DNA of 64,000 nucleotides from Pseudomonadota bacterium (GCA_030653935.1 JAURYL010000073.1:1-64000); one strand, 5' to 3'; counted from the stretch's first letter, positions 24,070 to 32,266 are shown. A program made the numbers and translations. The notes: a model not told the origin generated them from the sequence alone.

Positions 24070-24102
24070 ATGAAAGACCCACGCGAGACTACCGACGTTT
24101 AA
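24070..24102 (+). CDS. Ten-codon mini-ORF with a perfect Shine-Dalgarno, possible leader peptide
   Basis: AGGAGG lies 3 bases before an ATG that opens [10 protein letters not shown] then TAA. It lies in the 136-bp spacer between fccB and the octaheme cytochrome gene. It may be a translated leader, a ribosome loading site, or the remnant of a lost gene. No homology can be claimed at this length. Confidence 0.3.
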   Translation: MKDPRETTDV

Positions 24103-24172
24103 CCACCCGGTGGGCCCGCGCGCGTTGCGTGTCATGGGCCACCAAGCAAGATTAATTTTCAGGAGACTGACC

Positions 24173-25876
24173 ATGAAATTTGGAAAAGTAGTTAGCCGAA
24201 TGGCGATGGGACTGGCAGCAGCCCTGTTCGCCTTTGGCGTGCAGGCGGCCGTGGATATTCCCGGTCCGAAACTGCCGCCGCCCGCGCCTGCCAAGGCGCC
24301 GCCGATTCAACCGGTGGAAGCCAAGAAGTGCTATTCATGTCACGAGGACATTGAGGACTTCCACACCAAGGGTCGTCACGCCACGGTGAACTGCGCGCAT
24401 TGCCACGACAATGCCGCTGAGCACCAGAAGCTGGCAAAGCAGAAGGACTGGGGCGTTCGTCCGAACACCATCATGGACCATCGCGCTTGTGCCACCTGTC
24501 ACGTTGAGCAGTACAACACCTTTGTGCAGACCAATCTGGACTCGCACGCGCGTGTTGAGAAAGCCAGCTACAAGAGCCGCTCGCCGCTGTTCGACAAGCT
24601 CATGGATGGCTACGGTTTCACCAAGGAGCATAACGAGCCGCGTTCCCACGCTTTCATGCTGGTGGACCAGTGGGTCGTTGATCGTGGCTTCGGTGGCCGC
24701 TTCCAGTTCAAGGACTGGACCTATGTCAACAAGGCCGAGCTGGTCGCCAATGGCGCCTGGAACGTGATTGTCGACAAGGAGCCCAGCACCTCTGACCAGA
24801 AGAAATTCATGCGCCAGACGGTAACGGCTGTGAACCCGGTCTGTATGAACTGCAAGACCCAGGATCACATCCTGGACTGGAAGTTCATGGGTGATAAAGA
24901 TCCGCGCGCCAAGTGGGACCGCACCTCCAAGCCGGTCGAGTTCGCTCGCGCCATGAGCCACCCGCTGAACTGTTTCATGTGTCATGACCCGCACTCGGCT
25001 GGTCCGCGTGTTGTACGTGACGCCCTGATCCAGGCTGTGGTTGACCGCAAGGAAGGCACCTATCCGCATGACAAGGTCAAATCCGAGCAGTCCAAGATGA
25101 CCAAGGTCAACTTCCAGCGTGATGGCAAGGACTTCCGTGCCATTGGTCTGCTGTCCAAGTCCGACTCCAACCTGATGTGCGCCCAGTGCCACGTGGAATA
25201 TAACTGCGGCCCTGGCTTCGATTGCGCCGAGAAGGGCAAGGAGTTCTACATCAAGATGGACGATCCGCGTACCAACTTGTTCACCTGGGTGAATGTGTTC
25301 GGCTACAAGGAGAAGATGGCTGGTCAGTACAAGTTCAAGGACTTCAAGCACGCCCAAACCGGTGCGCTGTTGCCCAAGATCCAGCACCCGGAAATGGAAA
25401 CCTACTGGGGTTCCAAGCACGAGAAAGCTGGCGTCGAGTGCAAAGACTGCCACATGACCAAGCAGCGCGCCGCCAACGGCAAGGTGACCACAAACCACCA
25501 GCAAATGTCGCCGCGTTACAACCTGAAGGCCGCCTGCCTGACCTGCCACAAGGAGTGGAACGAGAAGGAAGCCAAGTACCATATGGAGGCTATCCAGGGC
25601 TACACCCGCGGCAAGATGGCCAAAGCCGAATTCTGGCTGGCCGAGTTGATCGACTGGATCAACAAAGCCAAGGAAGCCGGCGTTTCTCCGGACGCGCTGG
25701 ACAAGGCCTACGACTACCAGTATGACGGCACCCTGTACTGGGAATGGTGGACCGCCGAGAACTCCGACGGCTTCCACAACCCGGATGATGCGCGCGAGTC
25801 GCTGACCCGCTCCATCGACGCCTCGCAGGACGGCATCAAGTTCCTGAAGGCCGAGCTTGCCAAGATGAAGAAGTAA
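24173..25876 (+). CDS. Octaheme nitrite reductase-like multihaem cytochrome c (ONR/TvNiR type), 567 aa
   Basis: Sec signal with cleavage near GVQAAVD. Eight haem sites occur in order: CYSCH 53, CAHCH 74, CATCH 106, CMNCK 224, CFMCH 267, CAQCH 336, CKDCH 423, CLTCH 455. The single CxxCK at the fourth position is the Lys-ligated catalytic haem of octaheme nitrite reductases (in pentahaem NrfA it is the first). [10 protein letters not shown] has the Tyr-x-Cys pair (Y343/C345) cross-linked in Thioalkalivibrio TvNiR, and H405 in [11 protein letters not shown] fits the active-site His. Expected activity is six-electron reduction of nitrite to ammonia, and possibly sulfite. AGGAG precedes the chosen ATG. 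It lies between fccAB and ccm. Confidence 0.88.
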   Translation: MKFGKVVSRMAMGLAAALFAFGVQAAVDIPGPKLPPPAPAKAPPIQPVEAKKCYSCHEDIEDFHTKGRHATVNCAHCHDNAAEHQKLAKQKDWGVRPNTIMDHRACATCHVEQYNTFVQTNLDSHARVEKASYKSRSPLFDKLMDGYGFTKEHNEPRSHAFMLVDQWVVDRGFGGRFQFKDWTYVNKAELVANGAWNVIVDKEPSTSDQKKFMRQTVTAVNPVCMNCKTQDHILDWKFMGDKDPRAKWDRTSKPVEFARAMSHPLNCFMCHDPHSAGPRVVRDALIQAVVDRKEGTYPHDKVKSEQSKMTKVNFQRDGKDFRAIGLLSKSDSNLMCAQCHVEYNCGPGFDCAEKGKEFYIKMDDPRTNLFTWVNVFGYKEKMAGQYKFKDFKHAQTGALLPKIQHPEMETYWGSKHEKAGVECKDCHMTKQRAANGKVTTNHQQMSPRYNLKAACLTCHKEWNEKEAKYHMEAIQGYTRGKMAKAEFWLAELIDWINKAKEAGVSPDALDKAYDYQYDGTLYWEWWTAENSDGFHNPDDARESLTRSIDASQDGIKFLKAELAKMKK

Positions 25877-25895
25877 CAAGCTTGTAGCAGCATGA

Positions 25896-25923
25896 AGGGG
25901 GCGGAGAAATCCGCCCCTTTTTC
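25896..25923 (+). terminator. Rho-independent terminator after the octaheme gene
   Basis: GGGGCGGA-GAAA-TCCGCCCC stem followed by TTTTT. It closes the fcc-octaheme transcript. Confidence 0.88.
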
Positions 25924-25936
25924 TGTCTTATAGGCA

Positions 25937-26024
25937 TGTAGCCAGTGACCAGAGCTCAGGTGGCCACGTATCGTGGCGTTTGACGCTCATCAATTGACTC
26001 TCTAATGAGTCTTCACTGGCTACA
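25937..26024. repeat. Structured ~88-bp element, multi-arm inverted repeat
   Basis: A perfect 12-bp outer stem (TGTAGCCAGTGA / TCACTGGCTACA) encloses two perfect inner hairpins, GCCACG-TAT-CGTGGC and GACTC-TCTAAT-GAGTC, giving a three-way-junction outline. It sits between the octaheme terminator and ccmA. No second copy was seen in the window. It may be a structured RNA, a ccm leader element, or a small mobile repeat. Confidence 0.6.
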
Positions 26025-26077
26025 GGCTTGCCGTGTCTTACTGGTATCCTCGCTCGCCTTGAACTCCTCCCCAGCCG

Positions 26078-26728
26078 ATGTCCGACCCTTCACTTTCCGT
26101 ACATGACCTGGCCTGTGCCCGTGGCGACCGGCTGTTGTTCAAGGGCATGAACTTCACCTTGAATGCCGGGGCGTTGTTGCTGGTTCAGGGGGGCAATGGC
26201 CAGGGCAAGACCAGCCTGCTACGCCTGCTGACCGGGCTGTCCAGTCCGGAAGAGGGGGAAGTGCGCTGGCGTGGTCAGCCCATCCGCAAGCAACGCGAGG
26301 CCTACCACGCGGAGATGATTTACCTCGGCCATGCCAACGGCGTGAAGGACGACCTTAATCCCGTCGAGAACCTGCGTTTCGCCGATGGCTTGCAAGGCCG
26401 CGTATTCGACGCGGCGCGCGGCGTCGCCACACTGGAGCAACTTGGCTTGAGCCGCTGTCTGGATCTGCCCTGTCGCGTGCTGTCGTTCGGCCAACGTCGT
26501 CGCGTGGCGCTGGCGGCCCTGCTCCTGGCGGGGGCCACGCTGTGGATCCTGGATGAGCCGCTGACCGGGCTTGATGTGCACGCGGTGGCCTTGATGGAAG
26601 GGCTGATTCGCGATCACCTGAAGGGCGGGGGCATGGTGGTGGCGACCACGCATCAGGCGCTGAATCTGGAAGGTGTGACAGTGCAGCGTCTGTTGGTCGG
26701 CAACGTCGCGATACCGGAGTTGGCATGA
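26078..26728 (+). CDS. ccmA: Haem/cytochrome c maturation ABC ATPase CcmA
   Basis: A 216-aa ABC ATPase. Walker A is in VQGGNGQGKTSLLRLLTGLS, the signature in VLSFGQRRRVALAALLL, and Walker B in LWILDEPLTGLD. With CcmB, C and D it powers release of holo-CcmE from the CcmC complex. It is the first gene of a complete System I operon in the order A-B-C-D-E-F-G-H-I. A REP-like palindrome separates it from ccmB. Confidence 0.95.
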   Translation: MSDPSLSVHDLACARGDRLLFKGMNFTLNAGALLLVQGGNGQGKTSLLRLLTGLSSPEEGEVRWRGQPIRKQREAYHAEMIYLGHANGVKDDLNPVENLRFADGLQGRVFDAARGVATLEQLGLSRCLDLPCRVLSFGQRRRVALAALLLAGATLWILDEPLTGLDVHAVALMEGLIRDHLKGGGMVVATTHQALNLEGVTVQRLLVGNVAIPELA

Positions 26729-26752
26729 GGAAGTCGTCCGAGCGAACCAGGT

Positions 26753-26807
26753 GTGGGAGCGGGCTTGCCCGCGATACGCGCGTTATCGCGGGCAAGCCCG
26801 CTCCCAC
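26753..26807. repeat. REP-like two-arm palindrome between ccmA and ccmB
   Basis: The arms GTGGGAGCGGGCTTGCCCGC and GCGGGCAAGCCCGCTCCCAC are perfect complements around a ~15-bp centre. Its right edge runs into the CGGAG that serves as the ccmB ribosome binding site. Confidence 0.9.
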
Positions 26808-26816
26808 GGAGTAACC

Positions 26817-27485
26817 ATGCATCGCTTCCTGCTCGCCGTCCTGCGTCGTGATCTCACCCTGGCCGCGCGCCGCCGTGGGGACTGGCTGATCGCGCAATTC
26901 TTCTTCGTCATGGTTGCCAGCCTGTTTCCGTTAGGCGTCGGGCCGGAGCCGGAGATGCTGGCGCGCATCGGGCCCGGTGTATTGTGGGTGGCTGCCACCC
27001 TGGCCTCGCTGCTGTCGCTGTCGCGCCTGTTCGCCGACGATCACCACGATGGCAGCCTGGAGCACATGGTGCTGTCACCGGAGCCGACGGTGCTATTGGT
27101 GCTGGGCAAGTCGCTGGCGCATTGGTTGATCTACGGCATTCCCCTGCTGCTGATCGCGCCGGTGCTGGGCATTCAGTTCAACCTGAGTTGGGAAGCGATC
27201 TGGGTACTGGAAATCTCCCTGCTGCTGGGGACACCCATCCTGTCTTTGCTGGGGGGTGTCGGCGCGGCGCTCACGCTCGGGTTGCGTGGCGGTGGGGTTT
27301 TGTTGACCCTGCTGATCCTGCCACTCTACGTGCCCGCACTTATTTTCGGCGCCGGCGCCGTTGACGGCGTCATGGCGGGAACTGGCGCCGAGGCGCACTT
27401 GTCATTGTTGGGCGCTTTTTTGGTTCTCTCCCTTATGATCGCCCCCTGGATAGCCGCCGCCGCTCTGCGTGTCTCACTCGAATAA
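26817..27485 (+). CDS. ccmB: Cytochrome c maturation membrane protein CcmB
   Basis: A 222-aa protein with six membrane helices, the permease partner of CcmA. It starts MHRFLLAVLRRDLTLAARRR and carries the family segment LSLSRLFADDHHDGSLEHMV near residue 60. The start follows CGGAGTAACC, whose purines abut the inserted repeat. Members of this family act with CcmA, C and D to drive the haem chaperone cycle. It is followed by ccmC 29 bp downstream. Confidence 0.93.
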   Translation: MHRFLLAVLRRDLTLAARRRGDWLIAQFFFVMVASLFPLGVGPEPEMLARIGPGVLWVAATLASLLSLSRLFADDHHDGSLEHMVLSPEPTVLLVLGKSLAHWLIYGIPLLLIAPVLGIQFNLSWEAIWVLEISLLLGTPILSLLGGVGAALTLGLRGGGVLLTLLILPLYVPALIFGAGAVDGVMAGTGAEAHLSLLGAFLVLSLMIAPWIAAAALRVSLE

Positions 27486-27514
27486 GCGTCGAATAATCAT
27501 CGAATGATCGTCGA

Positions 27515-28249
27515 ATGAATCTATATACCTACGCCTCCCCCGCAAACTTCTATGTCCTCGCCGGCAAGCTCATCCCTTGGTTCGCCTGGGGTACGGGCAT
27601 TTTCACCGTCTGGGGGCTGTACATCTCCTTTTTCCTGGCGCCCACGGATTTTCAGCAGAGTGAGGCCTATCGCATCATCTTCATTCATGTGCCGGCGGCC
27701 TGGATGTCGATGTTCATCTATCTGGTGATGGCCTTCTGGGGCGCCATCGGCCTCGCCTTCAATACCCGCCTGTCGTTCATGATGGCGCGCGCGCTGGCGC
27801 CGACCGGCGCGATCTTCACCTTCATCGCCCTGTGGACCGGCGCCTGGTGGGGCAAGCCGATGTGGGGCGCCTGGTGGGTGTGGGATGCGCGCCTGACCTC
27901 GGAGTTGATCCTGCTGTTCCTCTACGTCGGCATCATCGCCCTGTGGGCGGCGATTGACGACATCAGGCGCGGCGACCGCGCCGGCTCCCTGCTGACGCTG
28001 ATCGGCGCGATCAACGTGCCGATCATCTATTTCTCGGTGAAATGGTGGAACACCCTGCATCAGGGCGCCTCGGTCAGTCTCACCAAGGCGCCGAGCATGG
28101 CCGCGACCATGTTGCAGGGCATGTTGGTCATGGCCATCGCTGCCTGGCTCTACACCATCACCGTGGCCCTGATCCGGGTAAGACGCATCATTCTGGAACG
28201 GGAACGGCAGACGGAATGGGTCAAGGCTTTGCTGGAAAAGGAGACATAA
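27515..28249 (+). CDS. ccmC: Haem-handling membrane protein CcmC
   Basis: A 244-aa protein with six membrane helices and the tryptophan-rich haem-binding loop GAWWVWDARLTSELILLFLY. Conserved His residues lie in IFIHVPAAWMSM and KWWNTLHQGASV. It loads haem covalently onto CcmE. The tryptophan motif is intact. AAGGAG at its 3' end provides a ribosome binding site for a small ORF inserted before ccmD. Confidence 0.95.
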   Translation: MNLYTYASPANFYVLAGKLIPWFAWGTGIFTVWGLYISFFLAPTDFQQSEAYRIIFIHVPAAWMSMFIYLVMAFWGAIGLAFNTRLSFMMARALAPTGAIFTFIALWTGAWWGKPMWGAWWVWDARLTSELILLFLYVGIIALWAAIDDIRRGDRAGSLLTLIGAINVPIIYFSVKWWNTLHQGASVSLTKAPSMAATMLQGMLVMAIAAWLYTITVALIRVRRIILERERQTEWVKALLEKET

Positions 28250-28357
28250 ATGAAACAACCCCCTTACTCACTGTGTTCGTATCTGATGAACCCCCTACCC
28301 TTTGGTACCCCCAAGGGGGAGCAGCCCCCCCTTGGGGCGGCCCGGCGGGAGGTCTGA
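28250..28357 (+). CDS. Small ORF (35 aa) between ccmC and ccmD, partly repeat-encoded
   Basis: Starts MKQPPYSLCSYLMNPLPFG with AAGGAG seven to eleven bases upstream. It stops one base before the ccmD ATG. Its second half is encoded by a CCCCAAGGGGG hairpin, giving a Pro/Gly-rich tail. It may simply be the original intercistronic region plus a repeat insertion that kept an open frame, perhaps preserving translational coupling to ccmD. No function is claimed. Confidence 0.3.
   Translation: MKQPPYSLCSYLMNPLPFGTPKGEQPPLGAARREV
28309..28337. repeat. Inverted repeat CCCCAAGGGGG/CCCCCTTGGGG between ccmC and ccmD
   Basis: Two perfect 11-bp arms with a 7-bp centre. It resembles the CCCCCC-rich repeat at 5141-5239. 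Confidence 0.7.
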
Positions 28358-28358
28358 C

Positions 28359-28532
28359 ATGGAATGGGCAAGTTGGTCCGAGTTCTGGAATATGGGTGGT
28401 TACGGGTTCTACGTCTGGGGCTCCTATGGTGTGACCGCCGCCTGTATCGCGGTCGAGGTCTATTTGTTGAAACGCGCCGCCGGCGATACGCGTCGCCGCC
28501 TTAAACGCATGCAGCAGTGGGAAGAGCAATGA
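28359..28532 (+). CDS. ccmD: Haem exporter accessory protein CcmD
   Basis: A 57-aa single-helix protein: [20 protein letters not shown] is the classic CcmD start of the helix (conserved G-x-Y-x-x-Y/F-V-W). A Lys/Arg-rich cytoplasmic tail follows ([16 protein letters not shown]). It stabilises the CcmABC complex and holo-CcmE release. GGGAGG precedes the ATG, and its stop overlaps the ccmE start (ATGA). Confidence 0.9.
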   Translation: MEWASWSEFWNMGGYGFYVWGSYGVTAACIAVEVYLLKRAAGDTRRRLKRMQQWEEQ

Positions 28533-28975
28533 AATCACGTCACAAGAAACTCCTGGTCATCGTCCTGGCCCTTGCCGGCATCGGCATCGCCGCCGCGTTG
28601 ATCCTGAACGCCTTCCAGAGCAATCTGGTGTTCTTCTTCTCGCCCACCCAGGTGGCGAACGGCGAGGCGCCGACGGATCGCGCCTTCCGTATCGGCGGCC
28701 TGGTCGAGGAGGGCAGCATCAAACGCGACCCCGACGGCCTGACGGTGCGCTTCGTGGTGACCGATACGGCCAAATCCATGAACGTCATCTACAAGGGCAT
28801 TCTTCCCGACTTGTTCAAGGAGGGTAAAGGCGTGGTAGCGGAAGGCAAACAGGGCGCCGATGGCGTGTTTGTCTCGACCCAGGTGCTCGCCAAACACGAC
28901 GAGAACTACATGCCGCCCGAGGCTGCTCATGCATTGGAGCAGGCGCAGAAGGCACAGGAAACATTGGCGAAGTAA
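28529..28975 (+). CDS. ccmE: Haem chaperone CcmE
   Basis: A 148-aa periplasmic OB-fold protein anchored by one N-terminal helix ([20 protein letters not shown]). The haem-binding His is in [12 protein letters not shown], the family's HxxxY motif, so this is the standard His-type chaperone. It carries haem from CcmC to CcmF. The start overlaps the ccmD stop. A broken hicBA remnant follows before ccmF. Confidence 0.95.
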   Translation: MKSRHKKLLVIVLALAGIGIAAALILNAFQSNLVFFFSPTQVANGEAPTDRAFRIGGLVEEGSIKRDPDGLTVRFVVTDTAKSMNVIYKGILPDLFKEGKGVVAEGKQGADGVFVSTQVLAKHDENYMPPEAAHALEQAQKAQETLAK

Positions 28976-28988
28976 GGAGGGCGTCGAC

Positions 28989-29195
28989 ATGAAGAACTAT
29001 ATGGCGGTCGTCGAGCGTTGCGCGAAGACCGGGCTCTATGTCGGATACATCCCGGGGTTTCCGGGAGCGCATAGCCAGGGAGGGAGCCTGGATGAGTTGA
29101 ACGGCAACCTTCGGGAAGTGTTGGAGATGCTGCTCGAAACTCGGTTTTGTCATGGTCCGACAACGCGGTGCCCACCAACAATTCAGGCACCATGA
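28989..29195 (+). pseudogene. hicB: Truncated hicB antitoxin with a frameshifted tail
   Basis: The frame MKNYMAVVERCAKTGLYVGY, then IPGFPGAHSQGGSLDELNGN and LREVLEMLLE, is the N-terminal ~50 residues of the small HicB antitoxin family. It is preceded by AAGGAGGG. The conserved C-terminus (after MLLE) is missing. Instead the sequence enters the middle of a hicA gene in the wrong frame and stops after 18 unrelated codons. A single deletion removing the hicB end and hicA start explains this. Confidence 0.75.
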
Positions 29196-29310
29196 CGGAC
29201 GTTGTACCACCGTGCCTTTTCATACCGGGCGTGACATTTCACCGATCCTGCTCAGGCAAATCGCCAAAGACATAGGCATGACAGTCGAAGCCATGCTCAA
29301 GCTGCAATAA
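29137..29310 (+). pseudogene. hicA: hicA toxin fragment missing its N-terminus
   Basis: Read in its own frame this gives KLGFVMVRQRGAHQQFRHHD, then GRCTTVPFHTGRDISPILLR and QIAKDIGMTVEAMLKLQ. This is the HicA dsRNA-binding-like fold from the first strand onward, including the catalytic His (GxH). The first ~20 residues are absent. An internal ATG could still give a 52-aa product. Together with the hicB fragment it forms a scar of a HicBA module inside the ccm operon. Confidence 0.75.
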
Positions 29311-29323
29311 CCAGGAGACACCT

Positions 29324-31285
29324 TTGATCCCAGAACTCGGCCATTTCGCCTTAATCATCGCGCTGTTGCTAGCGCTTACCCAGGCCATCCTGCCACTCTA
29401 CGGCGCGCAACGCGGCAATCTGACCCTGATGGCGGTGGCGCGGCCGGCGGCGCAGGGGCAGTTTATATTCACCGTGCTCGCCTTCTTCTGTCTCGCCTAT
29501 TCGTTCCTGACCAACGATTTCTCGGTGGAGAACGTCGCGCGCAACTCCTTCTCGCAATTGCCGGAGGTCTACCGGATCACCGCCACCTGGGGTTCCCATG
29601 AGGGTTCCCTGCTGCTGTGGGTGGTGATCCTGGCGTTCTGGACCACGGCGGTCTCAGTGTTTTCGCGGCGCCTGCCGGAAGACATGGTGGCGCGCGTGCT
29701 CGGCGTCATGGGCTTGATCTCGGTCGGTTTCCTGGCGTTCCTGCTGACCACCTCGAACCCGTTTGATCGCCTGCTGCCCGCCGCGCTCGATGGCCGTGAC
29801 ATGAACCCGCTGCTCCAGGACTGGGGCATGATCATCCACCCGCCGATGCTGTACATGGGCTATGTCGGCTTCGCTGTCGCCTTCGCCTTCGCCATCGCCG
29901 CCCTGATCTCCGGCCGTCTCGACGCGGCCTGGGCACGCTGGTCGCGGCCCTGGACCACGGTGGCCTGGGCTTTCCTGACTTTCGGCATCGTGTTGGGAAG
30001 CTGGTGGGCTTATCGGGAACTGGGCTGGGGTGGCTGGTGGTTCTGGGACCCCACGGAAAACGCCTCGTTCATGCCCTGGCTGGCCGGCACCGCCCTGCTC
30101 CATTCGCTGGCGGTCACGGAAAAGCGCGGCACCTTCAAGGCCTGGACCGTGCTGCTGGCGCTTACCGCCTTTTCGCTGTCGCTGCTGGGAACGTTCCTGG
30201 TGCGCTCCGGCGTCCTCTCCTCGGTACATGCTTTCGCCACCGACCCGGCGCGCGGCGCCTTCATCCTCGCCTTCCTCGCCGTGGTGATCGGCGGCTCCCT
30301 CGCCCTGTACGCCTGGCGCGCGCCGAAGATGCTCACTGGCGGCGGCTTTACCTGGTTCTCGCGCGAGGCGCTGCTGCTCGGCAACAACGTCATCCTGTTG
30401 GCGGCACTCGGTTCCGTGCTGCTCGGCACCCTCTATCCGCTGCTGATGGACGCCCTCGGCATGGGCAAGATTTCCGTCGGCCCGCCCTACTTCAACGCGG
30501 TGTTCGTGCCGCTGATGGCGCCCGCACTGTTCCTCATGGGCATAGGGCCGCTGACGCGCTGGAAGGGCGACAGCATTCCGGGCATGTTCGCGCGGCTGAA
30601 ATGGGCGCTGGTCATCTCCCTGGCCACCGGCCTGCTGCTGCCGCTGACGCTGGAAGGCTACAAGCCCTGGGCGGTGCTCGGCTTCACCCTGGCGATGTGG
30701 ATTCTGCTGACCGTGCTGATCGGTTTCCGCGAACGTCTGGCCCACGGCGCCCGACTCACCAGCCTGCCGCGCGCCTTCTGGGGCATGCAGCTGGCGCACC
30801 TGGGCATGGCCTGGGGCATCGCCGGCATCGCTCTGGTGGCCAATTACCAGGAAGAACGCGACGTGCGCATGAACGTGGGCGACCACGCCGTCATGGCCGG
30901 CTACACCTTCACTTTCAAGGGCACCACGGAACACCTCGGCCCCAACTACCGCGCCGCCAAAGGCACGATAGAAGTGACCAGGGATGGCAAACTGGTGGCG
31001 ACGATGCATCCGGAGAAACGCATCTACAACGCCTCCGGCATGCCCATGACCGAGGCCGCCATTCACCCCAACTTCTTCCGTGACGTCTACGTCGCCCTCG
31101 GCGAGCCGCTGGATGAGCAGGCCCAGACCTGGGCCGTGCGACTGTTCCACAAGCCGTTCATCAACTGGCTGTGGCTCGGCGCCCTGCTCATGGTGATCGG
31201 CGGCTTCCTGGCCGCCTCCGACCGGCGTTATCGCATCGGGGTGAAAACCACCGCACCCGCTGGCGCGGCCACGCAGGGAGCTTGA
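29324..31285 (+). CDS. ccmF: Cytochrome c haem lyase CcmF (TTG start)
   Basis: A 653-aa polytopic protein with the haem-handling loop GWGGWWFWDPTENASFMPWL and about 14 membrane segments. Conserved His residues lie in PPMLYMGYVGFAVAFAFA's loop context (IIHPPMLYMG) and in TALLHSLAVTEKR. It receives haem from CcmE and ligates it to apocytochromes together with CcmH and CcmI. The start codon is TTG with AGGAG six bases upstream; no ATG fits. It follows the hic remnant by 13 bp. Confidence 0.95.
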   Translation: MIPELGHFALIIALLLALTQAILPLYGAQRGNLTLMAVARPAAQGQFIFTVLAFFCLAYSFLTNDFSVENVARNSFSQLPEVYRITATWGSHEGSLLLWVVILAFWTTAVSVFSRRLPEDMVARVLGVMGLISVGFLAFLLTTSNPFDRLLPAALDGRDMNPLLQDWGMIIHPPMLYMGYVGFAVAFAFAIAALISGRLDAAWARWSRPWTTVAWAFLTFGIVLGSWWAYRELGWGGWWFWDPTENASFMPWLAGTALLHSLAVTEKRGTFKAWTVLLALTAFSLSLLGTFLVRSGVLSSVHAFATDPARGAFILAFLAVVIGGSLALYAWRAPKMLTGGGFTWFSREALLLGNNVILLAALGSVLLGTLYPLLMDALGMGKISVGPPYFNAVFVPLMAPALFLMGIGPLTRWKGDSIPGMFARLKWALVISLATGLLLPLTLEGYKPWAVLGFTLAMWILLTVLIGFRERLAHGARLTSLPRAFWGMQLAHLGMAWGIAGIALVANYQEERDVRMNVGDHAVMAGYTFTFKGTTEHLGPNYRAAKGTIEVTRDGKLVATMHPEKRIYNASGMPMTEAAIHPNFFRDVYVALGEPLDEQAQTWAVRLFHKPFINWLWLGALLMVIGGFLAASDRRYRIGVKTTAPAGAATQGA

Positions 31286-31286
31286 G

Positions 31287-31811
31287 ATGAAACGATGGAT
31301 TCCCCTGCTGCTTTTCGCTGTCCTGGTCGGCTTTTTCGCCAAGGGCCTGTTCCTCAATCCGCGCGAAGTGCCTTCGCCCTTCATCGGTAAAGCGGCACCG
31401 GCGTTCACCTTGCCGGTGGTGGGGGATGCCACCCGCTCCTTCAGTCCCGAGGAGATGAAAGGCAAGGTCTGGGTGCTCAATGTCTGGGCGCCCTGGTGCG
31501 TGTCCTGCCGCCAGGAGCACGAGGTGCTGATGGCGCTGGTGCAGAACCAGCTGGCACCGCCCATCGTCGGCCTCAACTGGAAGGACAAGGACCGTGAAGC
31601 GGCGATGTTGCTGGCGCAAGGCGGCAACCCCTATTTCGCGGTGCCCGACGATCTTTCCGGCAAGGTGGGGATTGATTACGGCGTGACCGGCACCCCGGAA
31701 ACCTATGTCATCGACAAGGCCGGCATCGTCCGCATGAAGCATGTCGGGCCGATCGATCCCGATATCTGGAAGAAGAAGTTCGAACCGAAACTCAAGGAGC
31801 TAGGCGTATGA
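31287..31811 (+). CDS. ccmG: Thiol:disulfide interchange protein CcmG (DsbE)
   Basis: A 174-aa membrane-anchored periplasmic thioredoxin. The anchor is WIPLLLFAVLVGFFAKGLFL and the active site WAPWCVSCRQEHEVLM. The acidic GVTGTPETYVIDKAGIV supplies the cis-Pro loop. It keeps apocytochrome CxxCH thiols reduced for haem attachment. It follows ccmF by 1 bp and overlaps ccmH (ATGA). Confidence 0.95.
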   Translation: MKRWIPLLLFAVLVGFFAKGLFLNPREVPSPFIGKAAPAFTLPVVGDATRSFSPEEMKGKVWVLNVWAPWCVSCRQEHEVLMALVQNQLAPPIVGLNWKDKDREAAMLLAQGGNPYFAVPDDLSGKVGIDYGVTGTPETYVIDKAGIVRMKHVGPIDPDIWKKKFEPKLKELGV

Positions 31812-32266
31812 AGTCGCTGCTGTTCTCGCTGTTGCTCGCTTTTTCCGCGCCGGTCTGGGCGGGCGAGGCCATCCCGCTGGCGGAAGATCCCGTTCTGGAA
31901 AAGCGGCTGCTCAAGATCGCCGAGGAGTTGCGCTGCCTGGTTTGCCAGAACGAATCGCTTGCCGGTTCCCACGCCGAACTGGCCCAGGATCTGCGTCGGG
32001 AAGTTCGGGAGCAGATGAAGGCCGGCAAGAGTGACGCCGAGGTCATCGAATATCTGACCACCCGGTATGGCGACTTCGTGCTCTATCGTCCGCCGTTCAA
32101 GCCGGTCACCTATCTGCTGTGGCTGGGGCCGTTGCTGTTTCTCGGTCTCGGTGGATCACTCTGGTACGTGGCGCTGAAAAAACGTCGCGACCTCAACCTC
32201 AAGAAAACCCCGACGGACGAGAAACAACTCGCCGCCGCCGCTCAACTCTTGGATGAAAAGCAATGA
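31808..32266 (+). CDS. ccmH: Cytochrome c maturation protein CcmH
   Basis: A 152-aa protein with a signal sequence, the thiol motif LRCLVCQNESLAGSHAELAQ in the periplasmic domain and one C-terminal anchor (YLLWLGPLLFLGLGGSLWYV). The LRCxxCQN motif reduces apocytochrome with CcmG. Its ends overlap both ccmG and ccmI by 4 bp. Confidence 0.95.
   Translation: MKSLLFSLLLAFSAPVWAGEAIPLAEDPVLEKRLLKIAEELRCLVCQNESLAGSHAELAQDLRREVREQMKAGKSDAEVIEYLTTRYGDFVLYRPPFKPVTYLLWLGPLLFLGLGGSLWYVALKKRRDLNLKKTPTDEKQLAAAAQLLDEKQ

Noticed and set aside
29654..31627. 657-codon minus-strand frame across ccmF/ccmG
   Set aside because: Antisense to genes with clear CcmF and CcmG motifs, and no recognisable domain of its own.
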